54,128 nucleotides of DNA from an uncultured Collinsella sp. (GCA_934675795.1 CAKURW010000006.1:1-54128); one strand, 5' to 3'; counted from the first letter of the stretch, positions 30,828 to 40,726 are shown. A program made the numbers and translations. The notes: a model not told the origin generated them from the letters alone.

Positions 30828-32219
30828 CTACTCCTCGGTATGCGCCCCATCAAGCTCATAGAACTTGGTGGATGCCGGCAGGAACATCAGGTCGACGTCA
30901 CCGATCGGGCCCGAACGGTTCTTGGCCACGACGATACGCGTGACGCCCTCGTCGGGTCGATCGTCACGCGAGGCCTCGGCCTCATCGGCGGAGCGGTCCA
31001 AGAACATAACGATGTCGGCGTCCTGCTCGATGGAGCCCGATTCACGCAGGTCGGACAGCTGCGGGCGCTTGCCGGTACGGGACTCGACCTGACGCGACAG
31101 CTGCGACAGCGCGATCAACGGAATCTTGAGCTCCTTGGCCATGATCTTTAAGCCACGCGACATCTCGGAGACCTCGACGGTACGGCTCTCGGAGCGACGT
31201 CCCGGCGGAGGACTCACCAGCTGCAGGTAGTCCAGGATGATGATGGCCTTCTCCTTGTTGTGGAGCATGCGGCGGCTCTTGGCGCGGATCTCGGTCACCG
31301 TGGTGCCGGGCGTATCGTCAATCAAAATGTCGAGCTTAGACAAGGTCTGCGTGGCCTCGTTGATATTGGCCCACTGCTCGGGGCTAATGCGGCCCGTACG
31401 GAAGTCGCTGATCGAAATCATGGCGTAGGCGCAAATCAGGCGCTGGGCAATTTCCTTGCCCGACATCTCCAGCGAAAAGAAGCCGACGGTATAGCCCGCA
31501 GCGGCGGCATTCAGCGCCAGGTTCAGAGCGAACGACGTCTTACCCACGGCAGGGCGGGCGCCGATAATGATGAGCTGGCCCTCGCGGAAACCCATAAGCA
31601 TGCGGTCGAGTGACGGGAATCCGGTGGGCACGCCCGCGGCCTGTCCGCCGGCCTTGCACACTTCCTCGGCCTCGTTATAGGCCTCGACCATAAACTCGGT
31701 CAGTGTCTTATAGCTCGACTTGACCTCGCGCGCCGTGACCTTGAGCAGTTTACTCTCGGCCAGTTCCACGACCTCTTTGGTGTCGGTAGGGGCGTTATAG
31801 GCCAGCGCATTGATCTCGTTGGTGGCACCGATCAGCTCGCGCAGCATCGAGTCGCGACGGACGATGGCGGCATGGTGCTGCCAGTTCACGAGCGACAGGG
31901 TCTGACCCATCAGCTCCAAAATGTAGGCCTCGCCGCCCACGGCATCAAGCTTGTTGATGCTGCGCAGGTAATCGATCAGCGATATGGAGTCGATGGGAAT
32001 GCGGCTGTTGTACATATCGACCATCGCGGTGTAGATGGTCTTATGAATGGGCCGGTAGAAGTCATCGGGCTGCAGCTCGACCTGGGCCTCTTCGACCACC
32101 TCGGGTGACAGCAGCATGGCGGCCAGTACATTGGCCTCTGCGTCTTGGTTTTGAGGGAGACCCAACTTGGAGCCACGGTCCTCGACCGTCAGCCCCGTCT
32201 CCCTTTCGTCATATGCCAT
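30828..32219 (-). CDS. dnaB: Replicative DNA helicase
   Basis: The hexameric fork helicase, 463 residues. The N-terminal helical domain is at about 20-125. The RecA-like domain follows with Walker A GARPAVGKTSFALN, Walker B IIILDYLQLV and the later QDADIVMFLDR. ATG 32219 is chosen for the GAGGATG site; ATGs at 32231 and 32225 overlap it. No intein insertion is seen. It follows the rpsF-ssb-rpsR-rplI cluster after a terminator and so likely has its own promoter as well. Confidence 0.97.
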   Translation of the reverse strand: MAYDERETGLTVEDRGSKLGLPQNQDAEANVLAAMLLSPEVVEEAQVELQPDDFYRPIHKTIYTAMVDMYNSRIPIDSISLIDYLRSINKLDAVGGEAYILELMGQTLSLVNWQHHAAIVRRDSMLRELIGATNEINALAYNAPTDTKEVVELAESKLLKVTAREVKSSYKTLTEFMVEAYNEAEEVCKAGGQAAGVPTGFPSLDRMLMGFREGQLIIIGARPAVGKTSFALNLALNAAAAGYTVGFFSLEMSGKEIAQRLICAYAMISISDFRTGRISPEQWANINEATQTLSKLDILIDDTPGTTVTEIRAKSRRMLHNKEKAIIILDYLQLVSPPPGRRSESRTVEVSEMSRGLKIMAKELKIPLIALSQLSRQVESRTGKRPQLSDLRESGSIEQDADIVMFLDRSADEAEASRDDRPDEGVTRIVVAKNRSGPIGDVDLMFLPASTKFYELDGAHTEE

Positions 32220-32379
32220 GAGCATCCTCATTCATATCGCTTGCGAGCATCCATAGTATCAGCCACAGTCCCAAAACGGGCCGCGCCCCGGCAATCATCA
32301 CCGAACGAAACGGATAAACGGTCCCGCATTTGGAACCTCACCGCAGCGCCTGCCATAGCGCTCGCCAAGCGTAGAAAAT

Positions 32380-32408
32380 AAAAAGGCGCCCTGGTCTCCC
32401 AGAGCACC
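32380..32408 (-). terminator. Terminator after rplI
   Basis: On the minus strand, a 10-bp stem with G-U pairs (GGTGCTCTGG/CCAGGGCGCC) is followed by TTTTT. It lies 36 bases after the rplI stop and separates rplI from dnaB. Confidence 0.8.
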
Positions 32409-32443
32409 CTTCTTAGAACAAGATTGTTGCGTTGCAGCAAATG

Positions 32444-32983
32444 CTACTCGGCAGCAGCCTCAGTCTCGACCTCGGCGGTCTCGGCCTCGGCGACCTCAGC
32501 GGCCTCCTCGACCTCAGCCTCGGCAGCGAGCTCCTCGGCGGTAACGCCGACGAGAACGACAACCTCGGCCTTGATCTCGCGGTACAGCGAGATGGCAACG
32601 GTGTGGGCACCGGCAACCTTGATGGGCTTACCGAGCTCGACGCGCTTGCGGTCGATGTCCATACCGAGCTGAGCCTTGATGGCATCAGCGATCATAGCGG
32701 CGGTAACGGAGCCAAAGAGGATGCCCTCGTCGCCGACCTTGACGTCAACGGTGACCGTCTTGCCCTCGAAGGCAGCCTTGGTCTCGTTGGCGGTAGCCAG
32801 ACGGACGGCCTCGCGCTTGGCGATGTTGTTGCGACGCTCGTCAAGCTGCTTGAGGTTGCCCTTGGTGGCGGCAACAGCGAGCTTCTTGGGGAACAGGAAG
32901 TTCTCAGCGTAACCCTGAGCGACCTCTACGACGTCACCCTCGCCGCCCTTGCCCTTAATCTCATCGAGAAGAATAACCTTCAT
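32444..32983 (-). CDS. rplI: Ribosomal protein L9 with acidic C-terminal tail
   Basis: Large-subunit protein. The N-terminal domain MKVILLDEIKGKGGEGDVVEV and the connecting helix are typical. At 179 residues it is about 30 longer than the usual 148-150. The additional part is a Glu/Ala/Val-rich tail (EELAAEAEVEEAAEVAEAET and onward). AGAAGGGAG precedes the ATG. It is the last gene of the rpsF-ssb-rpsR-rplI operon. Confidence 0.96.
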   Translation of the reverse strand: MKVILLDEIKGKGGEGDVVEVAQGYAENFLFPKKLAVAATKGNLKQLDERRNNIAKREAVRLATANETKAAFEGKTVTVDVKVGDEGILFGSVTAAMIADAIKAQLGMDIDRKRVELGKPIKVAGAHTVAISLYREIKAEVVVLVGVTAEELAAEAEVEEAAEVAEAETAEVETEAAAE

Positions 32984-32998
32984 GATGCGTCTCCCTTC

Positions 32999-33265
32999 TT
33001 AGCCGCGGTCGCGGTTGCCACGAGAGGAAACCACGGGGACGGTGTACGGCAGGAGAGCCATCTCGCGGGCGCGCTTGATGGCGTTGGCGATGTCATGCTG
33101 ATGCTGCGTGCAAGCGCCAGTGACGCGACGGGGCTTGATCTTGCCACGGTCGGTCATGTACTTACGGAGAAGCTGAGTGTCCTTATAGTCGATGAACTCA
33201 GTGTTCTCCTTGCAGAACTGGCAGTACTTACGACGCGGCTGACGTGCAGAAAAATCATTAGCCAT
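32999..33265 (-). CDS. rpsR: Ribosomal protein S18
   Basis: An 88-residue small-subunit protein that pairs with S6. It has KYCQFCKEN (a CxxC pair), [19 protein letters not shown] and [11 protein letters not shown]. The usual start MANDFSARQ at 33265 is preceded by AAAGG. A longer frame reaches 33316 through the intergenic region. Confidence 0.97.
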   Translation of the reverse strand: MANDFSARQPRRKYCQFCKENTEFIDYKDTQLLRKYMTDRGKIKPRRVTGACTQHQHDIANAIKRAREMALLPYTVPVVSSRGNRDRG

Positions 33266-33337
33266 GTCAAAATACCTTTCGTTTGGCAACTTCGGCGAAC
33301 CGAAGCCGCCTCTCACTCAAAAATAGGTGAACAACCC

Positions 33338-33790
33338 TTAGAACGGGATGTCCTCATCGTAGACGTCGACCGCGGGCGGCGTAGCCACCGGTGCGGCAGG
33401 ACGTGCTGCGGGCGCGGGAGCTGCGGGGACGTAACCGCCCTGATCGTAGCCACCCTGGCCACCACGGGAGCTCATAAACTCGATCTCATCGACGATGACC
33501 TCAAGCTTGCTCCGGCGCTGGCCGTCGCGCTCCCAAGAGCTGTAGCGCAGCTTGCCCTCGATCGCGACCTTGTTTCCCTTTGCCAGGAAACGGCTCACGG
33601 CCTCGGCGCGGGTGCCGAACATGGTGCAGTCGACAAAGTTGGGATAGTCCTCCCACTCGCCAGTCTGCGCGTTGCGGCGACGATCGTTCACGGCGACGCC
33701 AAAGGACAGAACCTGGGTTCCGCCGGCGGTGGCGCGCAGCTCGGGATCGCGGGTGAGGTTACCGGTGATGTTCACTCGATTGATGCTCAT
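33338..33790 (-). CDS. ssb: Single-stranded DNA-binding protein
   Basis: A 150-residue SSB. The OB fold is at residues 1-105 (INRVNITGNLTRDPELR, FVDCTMFGTRAEAVSRFL). A Gly/Pro/Ala-rich linker leads to the acidic tip YDEDIPF, which recruits partner proteins. It sits between rpsF and rpsR, the standard order. GAGGAAG lies upstream of the ATG. Confidence 0.97.
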   Translation of the reverse strand: MSINRVNITGNLTRDPELRATAGGTQVLSFGVAVNDRRRNAQTGEWEDYPNFVDCTMFGTRAEAVSRFLAKGNKVAIEGKLRYSSWERDGQRRSKLEVIVDEIEFMSSRGGQGGYDQGGYVPAAPAPAARPAAPVATPPAVDVYDEDIPF

Positions 33791-33838
33791 AACTCACTAC
33801 TTCCTCTTGGGGCACAAGCCCAGTCCAAAACGACAGTC

Positions 33839-34132
33839 TTACTCCTGGTCGTCGCGACGGACGATCATGTGGCGGACCACAGCGTCGGTGATGCGCAGGA
33901 CGCGATCAAGCTCGGCGATCTGGGTAGGATCTGCGTGGAAGTTGATGAGGGTGTAGTCACCATCGGTGAGGTCGTTGATCTCGTAGGCGAGCTTGCGCTT
34001 GCCCCACTCGTCAACGGAGTCGACCTTGCCAGCGCCCTCAGCGATCGTGGTATCGATACGCTTCATAACAGCGAGACGAGTCTCGGGGTCGAGCGACGGG
34101 TCAACAAAGAACAGCAGTTCATAAGCCTTCAT
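33839..34132 (-). CDS. rpsF: Ribosomal protein S6
   Basis: A 97-residue small-subunit protein (MKAYELLFFVDPSLDPE, DEWGKRKLAYEIN). First gene of the S6-SSB-S18-L9 operon. The ATG at 34132 follows GAGGAGGTGAC. The promoter at 34204-34232 fits a leader of about 65 bases. Confidence 0.97.
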   Translation of the reverse strand: MKAYELLFFVDPSLDPETRLAVMKRIDTTIAEGAGKVDSVDEWGKRKLAYEINDLTDGDYTLINFHADPTQIAELDRVLRITDAVVRHMIVRRDDQE

Positions 34133-34203
34133 ATTGTCACCTCCTCTGGGCAAATGTGGCTTCAGGTCGTGAAGGTGCGCCTGAAGCAGGAAAAGACTTG
34201 GTA

Positions 34204-34232
34204 ATAATATCTTTCAACCTCCCAGGCCGCAA
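34204..34232 (-). promoter_or_regulatory. Sigma-70-type promoter of the rpsF operon
   Basis: Minus-strand TTGCGG (34227-34232), a 17-base spacer and TATTAT (34204-34209), about 70 bases before rpsF. Confidence 0.6.
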
Positions 34233-34592
34233 GAATATGCAGCTACAACCTCATGACCTCCACATATGTCCATACTCGCACGACGTTTCATGCGCATTCC
34301 AACCAAATGCCGACCAAGAGCTTGACGGATTTGTGGACAAGATACGATGCCGCGGGGACAAGCTGAGCCAAGCCGCAGGTCAACGGACACAAGGCTGTGG
34401 TCGCAAAATGCATACCAGTGGTCCACAGTACCACCCATAGATTTTTAAATTCATTGCCAAGTCGCTTATGAATACCCCTTTTGAACAATTGAGTTGATCA
34501 ACCACGCTGGTCGGAAGCCGTTTTTTGGCACCTCAAACCCCACTGCAACGCCAGGCGCGGCCAAGCGTTTTAAAAAATGCCAACTTTTCTGT

Positions 34593-34620
34593 TTGCACTT
34601 TGCGATTCCTCGTGTATACT
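34593..34620 (+). promoter_or_regulatory. Promoter of the tRNA-Ser genes
   Basis: TTGCAC, a 16-base spacer and TATACT; the -10 ends 16 bases before the tRNA 5' end. Confidence 0.7.
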
Positions 34621-34636
34621 GACTTTCGCATTTAAC

Positions 34637-34724
34637 GGAGAGTTGTCCGAGTGGCCGAAGGAGCACGATTGGAAATCGTGTAGGCGTCAAAAGCGTCTCC
34701 AGGGTTCAAATCCCTGACTCTCCG
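34637..34724 (+). tRNA. tRNA-Ser (anticodon GGA)
   Basis: Acceptor GGAGAGT pairs with ACTCTCC. Anticodon loop TGGAAAT reads GGA. It has a long variable arm, as in class II tRNAs, and T-loop GTTCAAATC. CCA is encoded at 34725-34727. Confidence 0.95.
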
Positions 34725-34736
34725 CCAGTTAATTCC

Positions 34737-34766
34737 AAAGCAGGCCTTCGAGCCTGCTTTGTTTTT
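34737..34766 (+). terminator. Terminator between the two tRNA-Ser genes
   Basis: AAAGCAGGC pairs with GCCTGCTTT around TTCGA, then a T run. Confidence 0.8.
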
Positions 34767-34775
34767 ACCCCACGC

Positions 34776-34863
34776 GGAGGGGTGGCAGAGTGGTTGAATG
34801 CGGCGGTCTCGAAAACCGTTTGGCCTGTATAAGGTCACGAGGGTTCGAATCCCTCCTCCTCCG
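34776..34863 (+). tRNA. tRNA-Ser (anticodon CGA)
   Basis: Acceptor GGAGGGG pairs with CTCCTCC with one G-U. Anticodon loop CTCGAAA reads CGA. Long variable arm; T-loop GTTCGAATC; encoded CCA at 34864-34866. Confidence 0.95.
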
Positions 34864-34877
34864 CCATTTTGGTTGAG

Positions 34878-34904
34878 AAAGCTCCCGAGAATGGGAGCTT
34901 TTTT
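34878..34904 (+). terminator. Terminator after tRNA-Ser(CGA)
   Basis: AAGCTCCC pairs with GGGAGCTT around GAGAAT, followed by TTTT. Confidence 0.85.
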
Positions 34905-34930
34905 GTTTTGAGTCCCCAACAAGCAAACAC

Positions 34931-34955
34931 GGCGGAGGAGGAGGGATTCGAACCC
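34931..34955 (-). repeat. Inverted 25-base copy of the tRNA-Ser(CGA) 3' end
   Basis: The minus strand repeats exactly the last 25 bases of tRNA-Ser(CGA) from the T arm through the CC of CCA. There is no tRNA body before it, so it is a fragment and not a gene. Confidence 0.85.
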
Positions 34956-35253
34956 GCCAGGGCCCGGAGCGTAAAGAAAACGCGCCCGTGGCGCGTTTTT
35001 AGCGCAGCGCGGTCGGCGCAAGCCGACCGGATAAATTTTGAGCGGAGCTCAAAATTTGGACATCCCTCCTATTCGACCACGCCCCCATCGCGTTCAGCAT
35101 CAACCCGGATCCCCAAACATGGAACCTATGACCGTACCCAGTCCCGACCGTTTGCCGAGCAATAGGGTCGCAATCGGCACCGAACATGTACTATGTACGG
35201 GCATTGTCAAAATCCGTAACCCAAAGGACCCCATCTTGCCCGTCGTCGCCGCT

Positions 35254-35925
35254 ATGACCATTACCTCACATGCATCGGATGCCATGGTCGCTATTCCGTT
35301 TTGGCTCGAGATGTTCGCTGTTGTCGCTGCATCGATCTCGGGTGTACTGGTTGCGCGCGAGCACAAGCTCGACCTGGTGGGCGCGGTCGCGCTCGCGGTG
35401 GTCTGCGGTCTGGGCGGCGGTCTTTTGCGCGATATGACGCTGCAGGTGGGCAACGTCTACATCCTCAACCAGCCGATGGCACTGCCGCTTTCCATCGCCA
35501 CGGCAGCCATCATCTACATTTTCCCGGCAATCGTCGACAAACCCGAAAAACTCATTCCCCTGCTCGACATCATCTCGGTCGGCATCTATGCCGCCACCGG
35601 AGCGGACAAGGCGCTGGTCTACGGCTTTGCACCGGCGGTGTGCATCATGATGGGCTTTTTTACCGCGGTGGGCGGCGGCATGTTGCGCGACGGCTTTATG
35701 GGCGTGGTTCCGGGCATTTTCCAACGTACTAACTTTTATGCCATCGCCGCCATCGCCGGATCGACAAGCTATGTGTGTCTCGTTATGAGCGGCATCATGA
35801 GCAATGTCGCCGCGCTGGTCGTATGCGTTGTCGTGACCATGGGTCTGCGCTGGCTCTCGCTGCGCTTTGACATCAAAAGCCCCACCGAGGAAGACATCGC
35901 ACACTTTTTGCACCACAAAAAGTAG
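35254..35925 (+). CDS. TRIC (trimeric intracellular cation channel)-like / UPF0126 membrane protein
   Basis: About 223 residues with seven hydrophobic helices built as two repeats. Each repeat has the family's GGG(L/M)LRD motif: GLGGGLLRDM in the first and VGGGMLRDGF in the second. Bacterial members are potassium-permeable channels in the inner membrane, but many are untested. The start is unsure: ATG 35254 or ATG 35284, neither with a good ribosome site; the frame extends upstream to 35038 through repeats. Confidence 0.85.
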   Translation: MTITSHASDAMVAIPFWLEMFAVVAASISGVLVAREHKLDLVGAVALAVVCGLGGGLLRDMTLQVGNVYILNQPMALPLSIATAAIIYIFPAIVDKPEKLIPLLDIISVGIYAATGADKALVYGFAPAVCIMMGFFTAVGGGMLRDGFMGVVPGIFQRTNFYAIAAIAGSTSYVCLVMSGIMSNVAALVVCVVVTMGLRWLSLRFDIKSPTEEDIAHFLHHKK

Positions 35926-36031
35926 ATTGCGCGGGCTCATCCTTCGAAATGCAACCGAGAGGTTCTTTTAGAGCGCCCACGCGTTGGGTACCCTGTTAGG
36001 TGCATATCGAGCATCTGACGAAGGATTCACT

Positions 36032-37177
36032 ATGCCCCACAATCAATTCCCGTCGACCCAACGCCGTAAAGCGTGGGGCCGCATCACCATCCTATTCGCG
36101 CTCATCGCTCTGGCGCTCACCGCACTTCCCGCTACGGCTCTTGCCGGCACGGACACCGCAGGCAACGTACTTGCGACCGACAATGACGCCACTCCGTCCG
36201 GCGTCGAAGGTGACCTGTACTGGGCAGGCCAGAGCCTCAACCTGGACGACACCTCCATCGACCGCGATATCATCGCTGCGGGCGATACCCTCTCGATCCG
36301 CGACTGCACGGTGGGCGGCGCCGTTCGTCTTGCGGCGCGCACCATCGACATTGCCAAGACTACGGTTGATGGCAGCGTCACGGTCGTCGGTCAGCATGTC
36401 GTGCTCAATTCCGATAGCACCGCCAGCTGCTTCTACGCAGCGGGCGAGACGGTTGCCCTGCGCGGCTCCGTCAAGTCGGCAGCGCTCGCAGGCGACACGG
36501 TGACCATCGATGGCACGGTCGATGGCGATGTTGAGGTTTGGGCCGACAAGCTCATCCTGGGCAAGAACGCCCGTATCTCCGGCACCGTGAACGCGCATGT
36601 TTCCGAGGATCCCGAGCGCGCCTCGGGAGCCGAGGTCGGCGCACTCAAGATCGACCGCACCGAGAACGAGGACACCTCCACCGTCAACGATGTCATCGGC
36701 GGCATCGTCGCCGGGGCGCTTTCCACCTGCTTTGTCGCTTTGCTGCTCGAGCTCGTCTTTCCGCGTGCAACCGCCAGCGCCGCCGGAATGCTCCACCAGC
36801 GCCCCACGCCGCTGTGGGTGAGTGGTCTTCTGGGCACGGTAGCCATCGTCCCCGCCGTCCTGCTGTTGATTATCTCTATTGCCGGCCTGTCGCTTGCCGG
36901 AGCCCTCATGTGCGGCGTTATCGGTATCGCGCTCGTCTCTGCGGCCTTCGCGGGTTGTGCCATCGCGCGTATGGTCGGACACAGCCAGAACCGCTACGTC
37001 ATGGCAGCCGTCGGCGGCATAATCGCGGGCGTGCTCACGGCAATCCCTCTCGTAGGCAACTTCATCAGCGGCGTAGCCTTCGTCTTCACGCTCGGCTACA
37101 TCATCCAGATCATCTGGCGCAACGCCCACCTCAAACCGCAGCAGCCGGCCAACACGCCAGGACTCCCCACCGCTTAA
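36032..37177 (+). CDS. Bactofilin-like exported domain with C-terminal membrane helices
   Basis: A 381-residue protein. Residues 1-40 are a signal peptide (ITILFALIALALTALPATALA). Residues about 55-205 are a parallel beta-helix-like stretch of short repeats (GDTLSIRDCTVGGAVRLAAR, GTVDGDVEVWADKLILG), resembling bactofilin or 'polymer-forming cytoskeletal' domains. Three or four membrane helices fill about 225-365. True bactofilins are cytoplasmic, so an exported version fused to a membrane domain is a different arrangement. GAAGGA precedes the ATG at 36032. Confidence 0.65.
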   Translation: MPHNQFPSTQRRKAWGRITILFALIALALTALPATALAGTDTAGNVLATDNDATPSGVEGDLYWAGQSLNLDDTSIDRDIIAAGDTLSIRDCTVGGAVRLAARTIDIAKTTVDGSVTVVGQHVVLNSDSTASCFYAAGETVALRGSVKSAALAGDTVTIDGTVDGDVEVWADKLILGKNARISGTVNAHVSEDPERASGAEVGALKIDRTENEDTSTVNDVIGGIVAGALSTCFVALLLELVFPRATASAAGMLHQRPTPLWVSGLLGTVAIVPAVLLLIISIAGLSLAGALMCGVIGIALVSAAFAGCAIARMVGHSQNRYVMAAVGGIIAGVLTAIPLVGNFISGVAFVFTLGYIIQIIWRNAHLKPQQPANTPGLPTA

Positions 37178-37185
37178 GCTGGCCA

Positions 37186-37221
37186 AACCACCACAATGGG
37201 GACAGGCACCTTTGTGGTGGT
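37186..37221. repeat. GGGGACAG-core palindrome (copy b)
   Basis: Arms AACCACCACAA and TTTGTGGTGGT around TGGGGACAGGCACC. It is the reverse complement of copy a (5161-5199) with about two changes. Confidence 0.85.
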
Positions 37222-37247
37222 GCAAACTAACCTGACCCCCTTGCACC

Positions 37248-37282
37248 AAAAAGGGCGCCGACCATTACGGTCGACGCCCTTT
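37248..37282 (-). terminator. Terminator of typA
   Basis: On the minus strand, GGGCGTCGACC pairs with GGTCGGCGCCC, followed by TTTTT. The same hairpin has a T-rich plus-strand side (TTTCTT), so it may serve the convergent gene as well. Confidence 0.8.
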
Positions 37283-37309
37283 CTTGTTAGACGCTATAAA
37301 GCTCAGCGC

Positions 37310-39148
<1,839 letters not shown>

Positions 39149-39265
39149 GTAGTTCCCCTATCTTCTATCCATATACAAACGGCACGCGTATGCGGCCCGC
39201 CCAGCGATATAACGCTCAGCGGGAATATTGAGCCTTTTACCGAAAACTCGTTTATTTTAGCGATT

Positions 39266-39715
39266 TTAGATAAGAGGGGTTTCCTCACCTGCAGGTTCAG
39301 GGTCGCTCCACATAAAACCATCGCCGGCACCCATGCCCTCATACAGCACGTATGCCGAAAAACCGCTCTCGAGCGTGGTTTCGAAGAAGCTCACGAGCAG
39401 GGCGTCGTGATAGCCGCCGTCAATTTCGACACAACCGGTGTAGCCGATGGCATAGCGGGCGATGCGGCCCAGGCCCTCGTCCTTAAGACCCATCTTGTGC
39501 TCGGAGATAAAGTTGGTGGCCGCCTCGAGGCACGCCTCTTCGCCATCCTCATCGAGCGCCGCCAGATAACGGTTGGAAGCAGCGTCCTCGATCGCCACAA
39601 CTACGCCCGGATTCTCGCCGGCGGCAAGGTCGTCCAAGAATGCACCAATCAGGTCACACACCATGGCGTCGAGCTCGGCGGAGACGTTACCGGCGTCCTG
39701 CATATCCTGTGCCAT
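39266..39715 (-). CDS. Unknown small acidic protein
   Basis: No family recognised. 149 residues, acidic, soluble, no signal or membrane helix. It alternates helices (DAMVCDLIGAFLDDLAAGE) with strands (GVVVAIEDAASNRYLAAL). GGAAGG lies 7 bases before the ATG. It sits between typA and a small membrane-protein gene on the same strand. Confidence 0.65.
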   Translation of the reverse strand: MAQDMQDAGNVSAELDAMVCDLIGAFLDDLAAGENPGVVVAIEDAASNRYLAALDEDGEEACLEAATNFISEHKMGLKDEGLGRIARYAIGYTGCVEIDGGYHDALLVSFFETTLESGFSAYVLYEGMGAGDGFMWSDPEPAGEETPLI

Positions 39716-39745
39716 CTTTAGACCTTCCCATCGAGTCTGGCGTAG

Positions 39746-40102
39746 TTACAGTTCTTGTGCCTCGGCAGCGATCTTGGCGGCAGCGTCGCGGGCGCGCATC
39801 ATATCCATCGCGCGCTTGTCGAGTACCTTGATCTGGTTGGTCAGCATTACTGCATCGACCACACCCCAGATTACCAAGCCTGTTGAAATCGAAAACCCAA
39901 GCGCACCAACTGTACCACGAAGGCGCGAGCAGATTGCCGCGACGAGAGCGGAGATGACAACCATCTTGATAAACGAGCCGCGGCGCTCGCGAAGCGTGCG
40001 GGCCTGCATCACATAGGCGATGCGTGCCGCCTCGGATGCCTCCGAGCGCATCTGGGCCTCGCGCGCAATGGCCGCCGCCTCAGCCGACATACCGCTGGCC
40101 AT
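39746..40102 (-). CDS. Unknown small membrane protein
   Basis: No family recognised. About 118 residues from ATG 40102 (GGAG 9 bases before), or 129 from ATG 40135. An Ala/Glu/Arg-rich helix (SAEAAAIAREAQMRSEASEA) precedes two hydrophobic segments (KMVVISALVAAI and FSISTGLVIWGVVDAVML), then another charged helix. It directly follows the bifunctional-nuclease gene and is likely co-transcribed with it. Confidence 0.65.
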   Translation of the reverse strand: MASGMSAEAAAIAREAQMRSEASEAARIAYVMQARTLRERRGSFIKMVVISALVAAICSRLRGTVGALGFSISTGLVIWGVVDAVMLTNQIKVLDKRAMDMMRARDAAAKIAAEAQEL

Positions 40103-40135
40103 CAGCGAACACTCCGCAACCCTGCCGCCCCGCAT

Positions 40136-40636
40136 TTAGAAGTCATCGGGGGAGAGCGTATGGACGAACTCGTCGAACTTCTCGAACTCCTGCTCGTCGT
40201 CGACTTCCTCGGCGTGGGTGGAAACAGTGCCCAGGCGATTCATGATGTCGTCCTCCACAAACATGGGGGCATTGCTGCGCACGGCAAGGGCAATGGCGTC
40301 ACTGGGGCGGGCGTCGACCTTGCGCTCCTCGCCATCGGCCAGCACGACGATCGTCGCGTAAAACACCGGCGGCTCGGCGCGAACGATCTCGATGCGCTCG
40401 AGCTTGGCGCCCAGGGCGTCAACGGTATCGAGCAACAGGTCATGGGTGATCGGGCGCTCGGCGCGGCCGCTATCGATGCCGCGGCTGATGGCAGCAGCTT
40501 CAAACGAACCAGTCTGAATGGAAAGGGAACGCAGCGGCGCGGGCGAGTCCGATTTGCTGCTGCGCTCACGAAGTACGATAAGCGATGGCACGGGACCGGC
40601 GGCCATGACGATGGTCTCTATGTCGACGCGAACCAT
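40136..40636 (-). CDS. Bifunctional nuclease family protein (DUF151)
   Basis: A 166-residue protein of the BFN/DUF151 family, whose founding members have reported DNase and RNase activity. The family core is clear: RPITHDLLLDTVDALGAKLE, then FYATIVVLADGEERKVDARP, then SDAIALAVRSNAPMFV. An acidic C-terminus (EEVDDEQEFEKFDEF) follows. GGAGGTG supports the ATG. It heads a short run with the unknown genes at 40102 and 39715. Confidence 0.88.
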   Translation of the reverse strand: MVRVDIETIVMAAGPVPSLIVLRERSSKSDSPAPLRSLSIQTGSFEAAAISRGIDSGRAERPITHDLLLDTVDALGAKLERIEIVRAEPPVFYATIVVLADGEERKVDARPSDAIALAVRSNAPMFVEDDIMNRLGTVSTHAEEVDDEQEFEKFDEFVHTLSPDDF

Positions 40637-40726
40637 GGAACACCTCCGGTACGTAGCGGTTAATACGCGGCAGCCCGCCGCATTGAATAGCTATACTACC
40701 CAATCTTTCGCCCAGCACACAAAATC

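Larger units (their letters stand above)
34133..34636. promoter_or_regulatory. Long divergent intergenic region between rpsF and tRNA-Ser
   Basis: 504 bases without a plausible gene and visibly richer in A+T than its surroundings. It holds the two divergent promoters listed separately, a leader hairpin before rpsF (GCTTCAGG 34159-34166 with 34180-34187), and a TTGTCCACA on the minus strand (34332-34340) plus a TGGTCCACA (34419-34427), both similar to DnaA boxes. Confidence 0.6.
34867..35253. repeat. Gap with tRNA fragment and three tandem perfect hairpins
   Basis: After the tRNA terminator come the inverted tRNA fragment (34931-34955) and three perfect hairpins in a row: 34977-34999 (10 bp, A/T ends), 35010-35029 (8 bp with a GCAA loop) and 35033-35057 (11 bp). 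An open frame crosses this region into the TRIC gene, but its N-terminal part shows no protein-like pattern. The rest (35058-35253) holds nothing I can name. Confidence 0.65.

Noticed and set aside
34159..34187. S6:S18 autoregulatory leader RNA before rpsF
   Set aside because: A hairpin exists in the right place, but I cannot find the conserved CCG-containing bulge, so I do not call the motif.
32432..34204. A 590-residue plus-strand frame opposite rplI-rpsR-ssb-rpsF
   Set aside because: It spans four certain genes on the other strand, including their gaps; it is a shadow frame.
34931..34955. A third tRNA-Ser gene on the minus strand
   Set aside because: Only the T arm and 3' acceptor half are present; there is no anticodon arm or D arm.
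34637..35253. A prophage or genomic island integrated at tRNA-Ser
   Set aside because: No integrase, phage gene or direct repeat of the tRNA end is visible, only an inverted fragment. Kept as a possible scar in the findings.
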